Notes: generated by a model from the letters alone, not told the origin. Counted from the first letter of the stretch, positions 1 to 12,009 are shown. The stretch is 64,000 nucleotides of DNA from Artemisia argyi (GCA_030686995.1 CM060708.1:102368523-102432522); one strand, 5' to 3'. A program made the numbers and translations.

Positions 1-166
1 AATTTTCATTTGGAGGGAATTTATAATATGAAAACATGGTTGGTTTAGGTAAGTTTTTGAAGTGGTTTAAGGAGATTCCAAAATCAGTTGGGTTATAAGG
101 AGAAATGGTAGCTGATACTAGAGAAAGAGGTCACAAGATGCAAAAGAAAACAGTAAAACTCAGTTC

Positions 167-218
167 CAGATGGCCGGTCCCCTGAATTGTAGGCGGTCCC
201 AAGGGGGCCACCCATCTG
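167..218 (-). repeat. GC-rich foldback module of E0 (before accessory gene B position)
   Basis: A 52-bp module bounded by CAGATGG and CCATCTG, with GGCCGGTCCCC on one side and GGGGGCC on the other, in an otherwise AT-rich element. It matches the module at 8429-8512 of E1, which lies upstream of accessory gene B. Gene B of E0 would therefore lie left of the window. A TATA-like sequence (TATAAATT on the minus strand) occurs near positions 20-30. Confidence 0.7.
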
Positions 219-582
219 GTGTTTTCCCAGGCGACCAGAAATAAAAAATTTCTAGAAATGGGTTGGTTTTCAAGCATGTATTTTCAGCAAGCTCTATTTG
301 GAACATACACTCTTAGAATGATGAAATATAAGCATATAAGAATAATAATCTAGTATGCATGCAAACTAATATATTGTAAACAAGATATAAAGTAGGCATA
401 CTAATAATATTAAATAGTAAACAAGATCCTAGCACAATAATAGTTAATATCCTAACATCATCCAAGTAACAAGCAATAAACATGATAAAACATAAGTATT
501 TCCGAATAAATCGGACGAACAACATAACACATAAATGTCTAAAGGTTCATCAATAATATCAAGTAGTTCCACATCGACAATT

Positions 583-1791
583 CTATTTCTTCTTCCCCAG
601 AATCTTCCTGAACATCTTTCCTACGGACTTGAATCCTCCACGAACTTCTTAATGCATTTGTTGAGTCCTGTTTATTAGTGATGTTCGACGTTCAAAGAGA
701 AGTTCATCGGTACGTTGGTGAGAAAGAGGAATTTAATATTCGGTATAATCAAGATCAGGAAGATCATCAACAAAGATCGTGGGAGATGGGGTACTAATAC
801 GCGAGGTGTCTTCTTCCTCCTCATCATCATTACCTCAATGAGATGTCAAACCACGAGGTGCAGAGAATAAAGGGCCACGATATTTCCCTTTGTCACTTCG
901 AGATCGGTGAGTACGAACGAGAGTAAGTTGATTCAAAGTGGGATGGACGAACTCATAGATATCACTCCTAAGATCTGGGTAGTGTTCCATGACATGACGA
1001 TAAAGTCGAGTGAGGAACATACCGTAAGGAAGGTTGGCATTTGGAGTGGTTTTGGCAGTCATGATTCGATTGACAGAGAGATAAGCCAGATTGTAGTTTT
1101 CTTCAGCAACTACACAATACAACATGTGGGCGATGCTGGCCATGAGATGATCACGGTGACCGCCGGTACCAAACGCATTCTCGCGAATGAGTTCTTCCCA
1201 ATTTTTCATGTCGGGGCTTAGCTATTTGAGAAGGATTTGATTTGCATGAATATCGACTTTCCTCGACTTGATTTTACGACTAGTCGTACCACGTTCTAGC
1301 TCAAGTAGTCGATGAATGTCTTCAGGACTTGGAATCTCAGAATAGTATGGACCATCCTGAGGTCGATTTCGTTCAAGAGTTAAAAGATCCCATTCATTTG
1401 AGTATACGGCTTGGTCGTTGTATGGGATTATGAGGATTTGTCCAAACTGAGCAAGAGTAATAGTGATGAATTGTTTCTGGATCATGAAAGAGATAAGGAG
1501 ATGGCCATAGGGATCGGTTTGCACCATAACTTGGCTATAGAAGTCGAGGACAAAGCGAGGAATGATTGGTTCGTTGATTTTGAAAAGACAATCGAGACGA
1601 ACATTGGTGAACATTCATTTGATTTGATCAGATTGATAGAAAGATGGATTGACAATTCTACCCTCATGAATATTTCTATTTTCAATGGGATGATAGAAAC
1701 ATGGAACGGCGGGAGACATGCCGGCAGTAGCGGAGACTTTGGGAATGTATTGCTTTGTTTTTGAAACATCACCAACCGTGGTTTTAGGCAT
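583..1791 (-). pseudogene. Accessory gene A of E0 (ATHILA ORF1-like protein), broken
   Basis: Diverged second copy of the E1 protein at 8859-10059. The minus-strand ATG at 1791 follows a splice acceptor (TTTAG/GTGAAA) at 1798. The reading frame is conserved as MPKTTV..., then FYSQVMVQ, an LAQFG block and the RENAFGTGGHRDHL block, with the YGMFLTRLYRHVMEHYPDL block after it. A TGA stops it near 1615, further changes separate the blocks near 1210-1222, and another frame change precedes the basic tail GGFKSVGKMFRKILGKKK that ends with TAG at 583-585. I compare it by general layout with the Arabidopsis retrotransposon ORF-1 (ATHILA ORF1) family; this is recall, not a search. Function unknown. The conserved tail suggests the protein mattered to the element before decay. 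Confidence 0.7.
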
Positions 1792-2499
1792 TTTCACCTA
1801 AACAATATAACAACAAAAATAAAATTAAGACAAAAACAATTAATCATGCATATGTTATATAAATATATGCAATACATGTGGAACGGAAGCCTACTTCGAC
1901 CTAAAATTATACCCTAGGAAGTAGTTTCACAATGTTCCTTGATTTTCATTTTTAACTCGCTTAAAATGTATCCTATGATGTCAAGATCTAGTTGTGGAAT
2001 TAGTTCGATATAATACCAAGACTATCAAAACGTCTCTTTAGACACCATAAACCATTTTGAAATATAGCTAGATATATATTAGATTATATATCTTGCTATT
2101 TCTTATGAGTTTCACTAATAGTAAACTTGTTGAGAAAGAGAAAACTTGAATTTTGGTTTTAAAAATATCATTTTCTTAGTTAAACCAAATGCTCCCTTAA
2201 CTAGACAAATATCAACCTACACATCAATATATATATTAATTATATATCTTGATGACTTCAATAGACTAGTAATGTGTTAATAAGTTTAACAAAGTAGTTG
2301 TAAGATTTAGATTAACTCGTTTAAGTGCTCTTTGTACATGAACCAATCGCCCATGTTGTTTTTATAAAACTTTTTACAATGATTCGAAAAATATATTTTT
2401 GATGTTTAAAACATTTTAACAATACAATGTAGTGAATTTTAACTAATTTTTAAGAAGTGTATCAACAATGTGCTTTTTGAAAAACAATTTTAGTGAGGG

Positions 2500-2992
2500 T
2501 GTTGGGATTTATACTTGAGTTGATATTGACAAAATATGAAAGATGAAGGACTTATGATGACAAAGTGAAGAATGCAAAAAATAAGGGACTTGCTTTACAA
2601 ATAAGTTATTTCAATTTAGTCCTTTGTAGTATTTTGTAACCCTAGTATCTCTATTATATAAAGATATACAGGGAATAGGTTTTATTGTGTGTGTCACAAT
2701 GTAAATACCAGGAAAGTGTGTGTGTACAGGTGTTTTATGGGAAAACACCTAGGGTAGTTTTGTTTAGCCTCAAGGATATTTGATTCCTTATTATAGTGTA
2801 GATAACATGTACTACCATTGATCAAGGTAGTATTGGGGCTGTATTGGAGATTGTAATAGAGTAAAGATGATGGCGAAGCCTTAAAGCAATAACAATAATG
2901 TTTATGTATTCCGATGTGCATGTTCTTGTTGTGTTGTTATTGTTATTCCTAGATAAAGACCTAACAAGTCTGAGCTTAAACGATTCTTAACA
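2500..2992 (+). repeat. E3 5' LTR
   Basis: 493 bp from TGTTGGGATT to TTCTTAACA. It includes a TATA-like TATATAAAG near 2655-2663, with a GTGTGTGT stretch downstream. It matches the right LTR along its length with scattered substitutions. Confidence 0.88.
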
Positions 2993-5816
2993 AGTGTCAT
3001 CAGAGACCAGGGGGTTCGTGATCTAGGATCTACAAGGTTTTTTGGAGAAAAGAAGAAAAATTCGAATCTGGTACTATTTTTCGTCACTTTCTGCAGGACA
3101 GTTTTCAAACAGCGATATCTCCTTCGTTAACCGTTGGATCGAGCTGAAATTTTTACTGGAAGTTCTCAATATATCAAGGAAGTGTTTCACTGAAGGGATC
3201 TTCGATCTGAGATGTCAGTAAAAAGATAAAAATTCTCGAAAACTGCTGTAGAGAGAGGTATAATTTTTCGAATTTTAGGGTTTTTATGGATTTTTGTCGC
3301 TTTTATTCATCATGGAAGTTAGTTATATGTTGATTGGTGTCTAAAATTCATGGAAGAAAGCTGATTTGGAGTACGATTGTATTAGGGTTTCTACTTTACC
3401 TGATGCATGGTTGTAGGATCTGTTCTTAATCATTTTCAGGAAACCCTAGGTTGTTATTATCATGAAACCCTAAACCTTGTCCATTAAATACTACCAACCT
3501 CTTGCAAAGAGGTTTTCAGAAACCTTAATTCACTAACTGTAAGTCGTGGTTATGGGGAAGCTGCGTTTGTGATTATTATTCGTAGGTTTGAGACGGAGAA
3601 GTGATAAGAATGGACTTGACTCTTAACCCTAAATGATTCTCTATGGCGACATAAAATTTATATATTCTGCTTGAATTTTTTAAAGAGTTATTATAATTTG
3701 TTTTTCTGTCCTCTATTGCATGGTACAAGGTATATCTGATTGGATGATTTAGATGCTAACTTGTATCATGGGTCGGCGCAATATTTCTTTATTGACACAA
3801 TCATGGGTCGGTGGAGATATCTTTATTAATTCACTTTAATTGTGATTGTGGGACAAATGGTGATACATATGTTTTACATTTGATCAAAGTTATGAACCCT
3901 AGTGGGATCTACGAATTTGATGTAGAGGAGCTGAGTTGGTCGACTGGAGTTATTGGTGGGAGGAGTATGCTTACTGCTTCTAAATTCGCATCTGTTACTG
4001 ATGTTAATGGTGTTGAGAGAATGCTAACTCATATGTCATCTATGGATACTTGTTGAATGGGGAATTGAGATACGCTTTGGGAGTAAGGATACATTCACTA
4101 AAGTTACTAGTGATGATCAATTGAATATAAGTCAGTTTACTGCTGACATCAAGTAAGCCTACTTGTTATTAATACTTTCGTACTGCTATGTTTCATAGTT
4201 TAAGAATGCGAGTCAAGTGTACAATTAAAGATTATGGATTAGCATCTTTCTCCATTGGTCAGTGGTCTTACTTTGTGTCTGCACATGGGTCGGTGAGATT
4301 TGAATAACATTATTTTGATTCGAATACTGCTGTGATTACTTGTTCCTACTGTCAAGAGAAAATTACCACTGCTCGCTATGTCATGTTCCCACTGCTCGTT
4401 TAACATTTCCACTGTTAGTTATCCGTTTCCACTGCTACATTCAGAGTGTTACCACTGCTATTCTTAATTGTTTCCACTGCTCGATCGTATCAACTTTCCA
4501 CTGCTACCTTCATTTTTGTACGGCTGTGATTGATCTTATTACTGATGGTGGTTTTTCTGTTACAAGCTGCACATTGAGGGAAGAAGTATTGTAACTAAGG
4601 TTATGCGTGAATACTAATTTTACAGTTGACATAAGTCTACTTATTCTAAGAATGCTTTAACTAGTTTTGAACTGATGTATGACTGCTGGTGTGAGGAAGT
4701 CTTTATAGAGGTAATAAACTCTAGTTGTTCAAGTCGTATCTGGTATTGGTTAGTGAATTAAGTGAGTTTGACACACACATGAAGCTGTTTGGTATTGTGT
4801 TTTGGAGCATATGAAGTTAAACCATGTTCAATTTGTGATGAAAATAAATGTCTTTGCTACCTGATTTGTAAATATGATTGAAAGATAACAAAACGTGATT
4901 GACATTGATGGTAGTAATTATCAAGTACATGGTTTGATTTTCAGTTTGGTCTTGGGCAGTTTGGTAAGCATGTGATACACGAAGTGAGGGGAAGCATGTG
5001 TATTTGATTTGGAACAGGTGGTTCTAACAAACAAACAAAGAAGAATTTAGTTTTTTTTTGGTTTATTGGTTCTTAATAGATTACAAAGGCTCGTTTTATT
5101 TGTTCTAATTGGTTAGGAAGAAAAGTTCTTATCATCTATTTGACGTTGAAGTGGAATTTTTCGGGTTTGTGTTCTTATTATATCTACGAATTGACAAACA
5201 CTTAAAGGAGTTACGTTATTGTGCTAAGTGATTATTGTCAAGAGATTGCGGTCTCCCTATACATCGGTTTGGGTATACGTTCGAAGTTGTATTTAAGACA
5301 TGAGTTTGGATTGTTCTACTTCAGCATCAAGTTGGTAATACTTAGTTTTCTTCATCAGTAATCATTACATAGAGCCTACAGAATTGAAGATTCAACAAAT
5401 GGTTAACATATGGGTTTCAAGGGAAGCTTAAGTGTGAAATGTTTAACCATTTACATGGATCATTCAAGGTGACGGTTTTTACAACTACTAGTTGTTATTA
5501 CTATTGATGGTTTGGATTTCTATTGTTTCAAGTACATTTCTAGATACGGAAAACTTAATGGTGGCGACTTTGAAACATTGGAAAGATGAATTGGACGTGT
5601 AATATTGATTTGTGGTTGTGAAGATCAAGGTTGCTTACGTTTGTCCCCTATTTGATTATGACAAAAAGGGGAAGAAGATTTACATTAAAGCTTTGCAACT
5701 TGAAGATCCTTGTTAATATAGCATGGTTTAAAGGGAAGTTCGTTTATCTTTCATATATATTAGCTTCAGGGGAAGTTTGTGATTACTTGGTTTTGTCATA
5801 TCAACTAGGGGAAGAT
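2993..5816 (+). other. E3 internal region, no supported gene
   Basis: 2.8 kb with a degenerate primer site at 2993-3010 and a polypurine tract at about 5806-5816. The open frames are short (81 aa at most) and match nothing I recognise. It holds a scattered repeat of CCACTGCT at about 4345-4510. I read it as a LARD-like filler region. Confidence 0.6.
4345..4510 (+). repeat. Scattered CCACTGCT motif, about eight copies
   Basis: About eight copies of (T)(T)CCACTG(C/T)T at 15-35 bp intervals with unrelated spacers. The spacing is too irregular for a simple tandem array. No function can be read from it. Confidence 0.6.
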
Positions 5817-5826
5817 TGTTGGGATT

Positions 5827-7151
5827 TGTGGAAAACTAGAAGAGGGGGTTGAATAGTTTTACGTCCTTTTAAATTTATAAACACAAGTTTGTTTTAAAAA
5901 CTTCGATTCTAGTTTATGTGAACTCAATACTTGCACTATATGAACAATTGTATAATAACTTAACTAACAAAGCTAATATAGTAAAGGTAAATAAATAAGT
6001 AATGAGAAGAGTTAGAAAGATCAAACCACAACATAAGGATTTATAGTGGTTTGGCTACAAGGACACCTTCCTTGTTCCTACTCCACTCCCCGAGTCACCT
6101 ACTCGAGAGTTTTATTCACTATGTCAACAAACTCCCTTTTGGCGGAGAAAACCTTACACACCAATTTACACACCACAACAACTTCACAACTTGATCACTA
6201 CTTCTACACAACTTCTTCACACCAATAAACTACACACCAATCTTCTACTTCACACCAATCTTCTACACACCAATATTCTACTTCACACCAATCTTCTACA
6301 CACCAATCTTCTACTTCACACCAATCTTCACAACTAACCTACTTCACTACTAATCAACTTCTACTTCCTACACAACTTCTATATCTTCTAAACAATATAT
6401 AACAAGCACAACACAATATTCAAAAATGAATGTATATACACTATGCACAACTACTCTTCAACACTTCTTGAACTTGGTTGTAGAAAGAGTGTTCTTCTTT
6501 TGCACTTTGGATGAGAATGGATGATGAGGCATTGAATCACTTGAAACAAGGATTAATATACAAATGATCAAAGGGTTTTAGAGGATGTTTAGAGAGTTAT
6601 AGATCTGAAAATTTCGTGCAAAAGGTGGGTGAAAATTCCAGAATTAAGGTGGTATTTATAGGAGAAGAATTCTGACATTTTCTGACAGGGGAGCCTGGCC
6701 GGTCCCCTTAAATCGTAGCTGGCCCCCTTAAAATTAAGGGGACCGCCCCTTATAATTAAGGGGGCCGCCCAACTGTAACGGCCAGAAAACTTGTCTTTTA
6801 GTGGGGAAAGTTTATTTGGTGAAAAACTAACTGATTTTGGTTAAATATTTGAAATCATATATTTAGTATGATTAAAACATTTTTCTTTATTATCAAAAGT
6901 GTTTTTCAAAAATATATAATATGTTTATATATTTAAATAAACTTTGTATTAGTTAATTAAATATCCCTTTGATCAGTAGATGTATTAAGTACTTGTTTAT
7001 CCATACCTTAAGTGATTAAGTTGGATATAGTGATATAAACTAGCTTAATACTTTTTTACGTAGTAATCTTACGATTGACGAGTTTGCATCGTCAAAATAT
7101 AGAGATATCGAAAAATATAAATAACGTTTTCATACATTATTTATGTCAACA
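5827..7151 (-). repeat. E1 3' LTR
   Basis: 1325 bp, read on the minus strand as TGTTGACATAAAT to TTTTCCACA. The polypurine tract AAAAAGGGGGAGAT lies just outside it at 7152-7165. It contains a TATA box, a GC-rich module and an array of short repeats with the core ACACCAATCTTCTA (about 6160-6330). That array is longer than the one in the other LTR, and it accounts for most of the 25-bp length difference. Confidence 0.9.
6653..6770 (-). promoter_or_regulatory. E1 LTR promoter: GC-rich module plus TATA box
   Basis: On the minus strand a GC-rich stretch (6770-6696) made of GGGCGGCCCC, GGGGACC and CCCCTTAA..TTAAGGGG palindromes is followed by TATAAATA at 6660-6653. The partner LTR has the same layout (14754-14827 and TATAAATA at 14717-14710). 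TATA placement makes this the likely core promoter. Confidence 0.65.
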
Positions 7152-7622
7152 ATCTCCCCCTTTTTGAGGATTACAAAATTTAAACTCATTAATCGAAAAT
7201 TAGTATATATTCGAGTATTATTGTGAGTTTATATCACTTCTCCCCCTTTTTGTTAGCATCAAAAAGGTTATCCCGGGTGAATGGAAGCTCCCCCTTGAAG
7301 TATACTCCCCCTCGTTATGAGGCTAAAAGGAATCGAGATATGGATATCTTGCAAAAATATTTAGTGGCAAGCAACACATATATGTATAAAGCATGCAAAA
7401 ATATAGACTAAGTATTTTGGCAAGCAACATACATTGATCAAGTTAAATAAATACATCAAGTATTACTTCAACAAATAAAACAAGTAATGCAACTAACAAA
7501 GGCCTTAAAGGCTTACAATCATCACATAATTAATAAACCAAAGTTCAAGTATGAAAGTCCTCTCTAGAGCTTGCCATCCAAAATGGTTTAGCATAATTTT
7601 ATTTGTGAGACACCAATCATGT

Positions 7623-8270
7623 TTAATTAGGAGTAACGGATGGTGAACATGGAGATGGTGATGGAGGAGGAGTGTTTGTTGATGGTGGTGGAGGAGTTGA
7701 GTTTGTTGTTGGTGGTGGATGCAACAAGTTTTCAATGTGAGAAAACATGTATTGCATTTCATCTCTTAATCCGAACACAATTGTTCGGTTGTGGATGCAA
7801 CAAAGGCAAGTGTCACCATGAGCTTCAAGTAAGCTCCATGGGACGGGGTTATAGGTTGGTGGATTGATAGGGGATGATGAGAAGTGTGCATCAAGAGGTG
7901 TTAATGGTGATAGTGAGAGAGTTAATGCAAGGGTTGTGTTTTCATTGGTAGATTGTGATGGTTGAACCATTGGTGGGGAAGATAAGTGGGTGTTAATGTA
8001 GTCATTAATGGATGAAGTGGATGGTATGGAGGAAGTAGAGTTTCCATTTGTTGAAGGTGTTTTGGAGGGTGCATTTGGTGCATTAGGAGATGAACATTGA
8101 GGTGGTGGAGATGGAGTGGTGTTGTCTTCATTTGTAAGATCAATGAAGAGTTGTTTGGGTGGAATGATGACAAGTTTTTGTTTCTTGGCATTGTTTGAAT
8201 AGGTGGTTCTTGGTGATGACATGATGATGTTTGATGAATGTTTGAGGATGATGGAATGTGAATTAAACAT
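7623..8270 (-). CDS. Accessory gene B of E1, proline/serine-rich protein of unknown function
   Basis: An intact 215-aa ORF in element sense, between the foldback module and the polypurine tract. A TATA-like TATATAAT (complement of about 8279-8286) lies about 10-15 bases upstream of the first ATG. A second in-frame ATG sixteen residues later (MSSPRTTYSNN) is also a possible start. Visible features are a basic NNAKKQKLVIIPPKQ stretch, then FIDLTNED, which fits the classical SUMO-interaction pattern (hydrophobic-D-L-T followed by acidic residues). Pro/Ser/Thr-rich low-complexity sequence follows, then a short ordered-looking segment with CLCC and HIENLL, and a Pro-rich tail. I do not recognise the family. 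A nuclear role is an inference from the basic cluster and the SIM-like motif. Confidence 0.6.
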   Translation of the reverse strand: MFNSHSIILKHSSNIIMSSPRTTYSNNAKKQKLVIIPPKQLFIDLTNEDNTTPSPPPQCSSPNAPNAPSKTPSTNGNSTSSIPSTSSINDYINTHLSSPPMVQPSQSTNENTTLALTLSLSPLTPLDAHFSSSPINPPTYNPVPWSLLEAHGDTCLCCIHNRTIVFGLRDEMQYMFSHIENLLHPPPTTNSTPPPPSTNTPPPSPSPCSPSVTPN

Positions 8271-8428
8271 GGATGGGGATTATATAGTGGGAAAACATGT
8301 TTAGAAGTGGAATTAATTTGAAATTGTAATGTGATATTCCAAAATCAGTTTAGTTTTTAAGGGAAATGGTAGCCGGGACTAGCAAAAGGGATCACATGAT
8401 GCAAAAGAAAACAGTGTAAAAACTGTTT

Positions 8429-8512
8429 CAGATGGCCGGTACCCTTAAATGGAGGCCGGTCCCCTTAATTTTAAGGGGGCCGCCCTTATGATTTAAGGGG
8501 GCCGCCCATCTG
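8429..8512 (-). repeat. Foldback GC-rich module upstream of E1 gene B
   Basis: 84 bp with inverted ends CAGATGG and CCATCTG, and internal GGCCGGT..CCCCTTAA and TTAAGGGGGCCGCC units able to pair. It is closely similar to the modules in the LTR promoters. About 150 bp downstream in element sense is the TATA-like box of gene B, so it may serve as an internal promoter. Confidence 0.75.
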
Positions 8513-8858
8513 ACGACCCAGAAACCAAAATTTTTCAAAAAAATTTCTGGAAAAATGTTGTGTTCTGTTTTGTATTTGCAGCAAGCACCATTTGGACATT
8601 TCACATTTGTTTTGGTCTATTATAAGCATACATGATATACATATATAGATAAGCTAATCATGCAAGTATGTATATAGATAAAGAGTTAAACCATGCATTC
8701 ATAAGCATAAATAAAACATAAATAAGCAAGTTAACAACCTAATCGAGTGCACAAAACAATTATCCAAGAAAATAACAAGTACTTCTGAATATACTTCGGA
8801 CAAATAGCACACAAGACATAAAAATTAAATATTGTTCAACAAGCATAATCCAAGCATA

Positions 8859-10059
8859 TCATTTCTTTTTCATCCCGAAGATACCCTTCAATGTCTTCCC
8901 GATCGATTTGAAACCACCTCTAACTTCTTCATGTAAGCTCTTTTATCTTCTAAGCATTTCTGTAGTTCGTTCATGAAGCACTTCTTCGTTTTGATCACTA
9001 GGAGATGGGGTAGAATAGTCGGGATAGTCAAGATTCTCTAAATTGTCAACGAACTCAGAGAACGAAGGGGTATTAGCATCATGGGTGTCTTCATCCTCAT
9101 CGTCATCGTCTTGTCTTGAAGATGATCCATGAAAGCTATGACGACGAGGTTTACCCTTGTCACTTCGAGTTTGTCGAGCTTGTTTTAGAGCGAGAGGACG
9201 TAAAGTTGGGTAGATGGACTCATAGATACTATTGTCAAGATCGGGGTAGTACTCGATAACATGACGATAAAGACGAGTGAGGAACATTCCATATGGAAGA
9301 TTGGCTTTGGGAGTTTTTCTAGCACACTCAATCCGTTTGATAAAGAAGTAGGCCAAATTGTACGGCTTTTCGACAGCTATACAATACAACATGTGAGCAA
9401 GGCACGCCGGGAGATGGTCCCGGTGACCTCCAGTACCAAACGCATTCTCACGAATGAGTTCTTCCCAACGCTTCATGTGTGGGCTTAATTCCTTGAGGAG
9501 AAGTTGGTATGGAGAGATTTGAACGTTTTTGGATTTAATTTTTCGGCTTGTGGTGGCACGTTCCACACCAAGGATTTGACGAATTTCGTCGGGATGAGGA
9601 ATTTCGTCGAAATAGGGATCGAAGGTTGGTCGATAGCGATTAAGAGATTCGAGGTCCCACTCGTTTGTGAAAACGGCTTGACCTCTAAATGGAATTTGGA
9701 GGATATGACCAAATTGTTCGAGAGTTAGGGTGATAAATTCATTTTGAATCATGAAAGAGATGGTGATGAAACCAAGATCATTGGCTTGGACGGTGACTTG
9801 GCTATAGAAATCCATTATGAAGCGAGGAATGATAGGTTCATTTATTTCATAAAGACAATTTGAAGTTGATGCTTGTAAACACGCGATTTATGTAGTCGGA
9901 TTGAGCAAAAACAAGATCTACTACACGTCCTTCATGAACATTTCTATCTTCAATTTGACGATATATAAGTCCAATGGAAGGAGATGTGGTAGGGAGTTGG
10001 GAAACTTTAGGAATGTAGTTTTTAGTGTGAGAAAGATCTTCGGTAGTTGCTTTTGGCAT
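8859..10059 (-). pseudogene. Accessory gene A of E1 (ATHILA ORF1-like protein), two lesions
   Basis: The minus-strand ATG at 10059 lies six bases after the splice acceptor. The N-terminal frame (MPKATTEDLSHTKNYIPKV...) shifts by one base near 9860, where E0 reads through. The main block at 9815-8943 carries FYSQVTVQ, LTLEQFGHILQIPF, NAFGTGGHRDHLPACLAHML, YNLAYFFIKRI and PYGMFLTRLYRHV, then an acidic DDDDEDEDTHD stretch. A TAA interrupts it at 8943-8945, but the same frame continues with the basic tail GGFKSIGKTLKGIFGMKKK to a TGA at 8859. This tail is conserved in E0. The domain layout recalls ATHILA ORF1, a family of plant Gypsy elements; finding it in a Copia-type element suggests capture. 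Function unknown. Confidence 0.7.
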
Positions 10060-10065
10060 TTTCAC

Positions 10066-10951
10066 CTAAACACATCAACAATACAAAAAGACCAAAATAA
10101 ATATAAAGAAAGATAAAAATATATGTATATTGTTAAGGCTTATGTTGGAACGTAAACATACTTCGTTACTAATCCTAAGAAGTAGATTACCATGTTCCTT
10201 AATATTGTTTTTAACTCGTTCTAGATATACTTTACGATGTTTAATAAGTAGTTATGGACAAATCCAAACTCCCTTTTAAACATCTTAATATATCATGAAA
10301 TTTACTAGATTTACATTAGATTGTAAAACTAGCTATTTCTTGCGAGTTTCTTATGCATGTGATTTGTTTTTGAAAAAGATGGTTTGTATTTTTACTCAAA
10401 AATGTCATTTTTAGTAATAAACCAAACGCTTCCTTAACTATTGACTTATACCACTAGTATGTCAATATATATATGAATTATATATATTGACAAGTCCGAT
10501 TAGCAATTTTTAGGTTTATAATTATAACAAAGTTTTATAAAAATTATAATGTCTAGGTTTCGATATTATTTGGACATAATCCAAACACCCCTATATTGTG
10601 AACCAATATAATTTTTCTTGGTCGAAAAATGTAATTTCAAGTTTTACAAGTTACAAAAGTATAATGTGATTAGTTTTAACACATTTTCAAATCATTATTC
10701 AACAATGAGTTTACTAAAAATTTTTGAAAAGGAGTGTATGAAGTTTTTCAAAAATTTTCGACATGATAGTTTATAATTACTAGTTTCTAGTGTTGATTAA
10801 TCATCCTAATCCTAGGGGAAGCATTTGGTTATGAAGTTTTAAAGCTTAATTCGAAAGAAATTGTGAAATTGAAGAATTTTATAAAACATGCATAATCATG
10901 AGTATGACCAAATAAGATGAAATTAGATGAAATGTGTTATGAAAAACTTAC
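10066..10951 (-). other. 5'-UTR intron of E1 gene A
   Basis: Minus-strand donor GTAAGT (complement of 10946-10951) and acceptor TGTGTTTAG ending at 10066 define an 886-nt intron between a non-coding exon and the ATG exon. Donor, acceptor and length match E0. The intron is in the same sense as the element, so full-length RNA would lose it if spliced. Its retention implies unspliced genomic RNA or a separate transcript for gene A. Confidence 0.6.
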
Positions 10952-11140
10952 AATACGTAATGGTGATTGTGTTAGATGAATTTTCCCTTTGCGAATTAAC
11001 CCGAATTATGTGATTTGGAAGTGATTTGAGATGTTTTTGGGTTTTGGTTTTCGTCACAGCAGAAGCAGGGGAAGCGAAGTATGAGAAAGTGGAGTGTTTG
11101 GCAAAAGGAACAAAGGGAAAAACGGGTTTGAGCTATCAGA

Positions 11141-11174
11141 TGGCCGGTCCCCTTAAACATTAAGGGGGCCGCCC
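11141..11174 (-). promoter_or_regulatory. GC-rich module upstream of E1 gene A
   Basis: A short version of the module (GGCCGGTCCCC..TTAAGGGGGCC) with only the CAGATGG end retained. It lies about 190 bp upstream of the gene A splice donor. I see no clear TATA box between them. The E0 copy at 16114-16189 is longer. An internal promoter is an inference from position. Confidence 0.5.
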
Positions 11175-11397
11175 TCCAAAATTTGATTTTTGTGATTTTG
11201 GTTTCTAGAAAGAACAAGAAAATATTCATATGTATGTATTAGATTTATATTTAATCAAAAATTCGTTGGAGAGTGTACGCACGAAGGGAATTACTTGACA
11301 CTTTTACTTGACATATTGTCAATAAACTTTTCTTGATCATTTCGGATGAAATATATCAAGTTGTCAAGTGAACGAGAAAGTTGTGGAAGGTTCATAA

Positions 11398-11520
<123 letters not shown>

Positions 11521-12009
11521 GTAATGGCTTATAAGTCGAGAATATAGGAGGGAGACGTATGCAACGGAAGCCGGGAGTTTGTTTCATCCATAGATTTTTT
11601 GACTCATCTCTCTTCATCAGCATGAGTGTCGTAAAAAAAATTGATAAGGCAAATGGGGAAAAGAAAAGGTTCGTAAACGAACAATTTCTAGTTCTAGAAA
11701 ATCAACAAATGAATTTTCCAGGTTATAAGATCCTAGATATATCTAAGTGTATATATATGTATATATATATTTATTTAGATATAGTATAAGTAGATAAGTA
11801 TATATATGTATAGAAAAAAAATAGAGGGAATAATGAACCAATCAAAATCACATAAAAACTAGATACTAAACTAAGCATGCATTTGTTGACAAGGAAATAA
11901 GAGGAAATGTGTACCTTACGTCTTCAATGCGTTTAACTTCAAAATCTTCAAGAGATAGTCCGAACAAGAGGTGATATCAAAGATTTCCATGCTTGAATGG
12001 CGAGAATTT

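Larger units (their letters stand above)
1..2499 (-). mobile_element. E0, left segment of a minus-strand Copia-type element (same family as E1)
   Basis: This is the downstream half of an element that leaves the window on the left. It holds, in minus-strand order, the end of a 5'-UTR intron (2499 to 1798), a broken accessory gene A (1791 to 583), a spacer and a GC-rich foldback module (167-218). The same order and recognisably similar sequence occur in E1 at 8300-10950, which is why I place both in one family. E3 interrupts it at 2500 with TSD GAGGG (2495-2499 and 15705-15709), and the remainder resumes at 15705. No LTR of E0 is visible. Positions 231-582 hold no ORF I can support. Whether E0 also had a gag cannot be seen here. 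Confidence 0.8.

Noticed and set aside
7223..7411. Short plus-strand ORF near the E1 polypurine tract
   Set aside because: Antisense to the element, without recognisable domain or start context.
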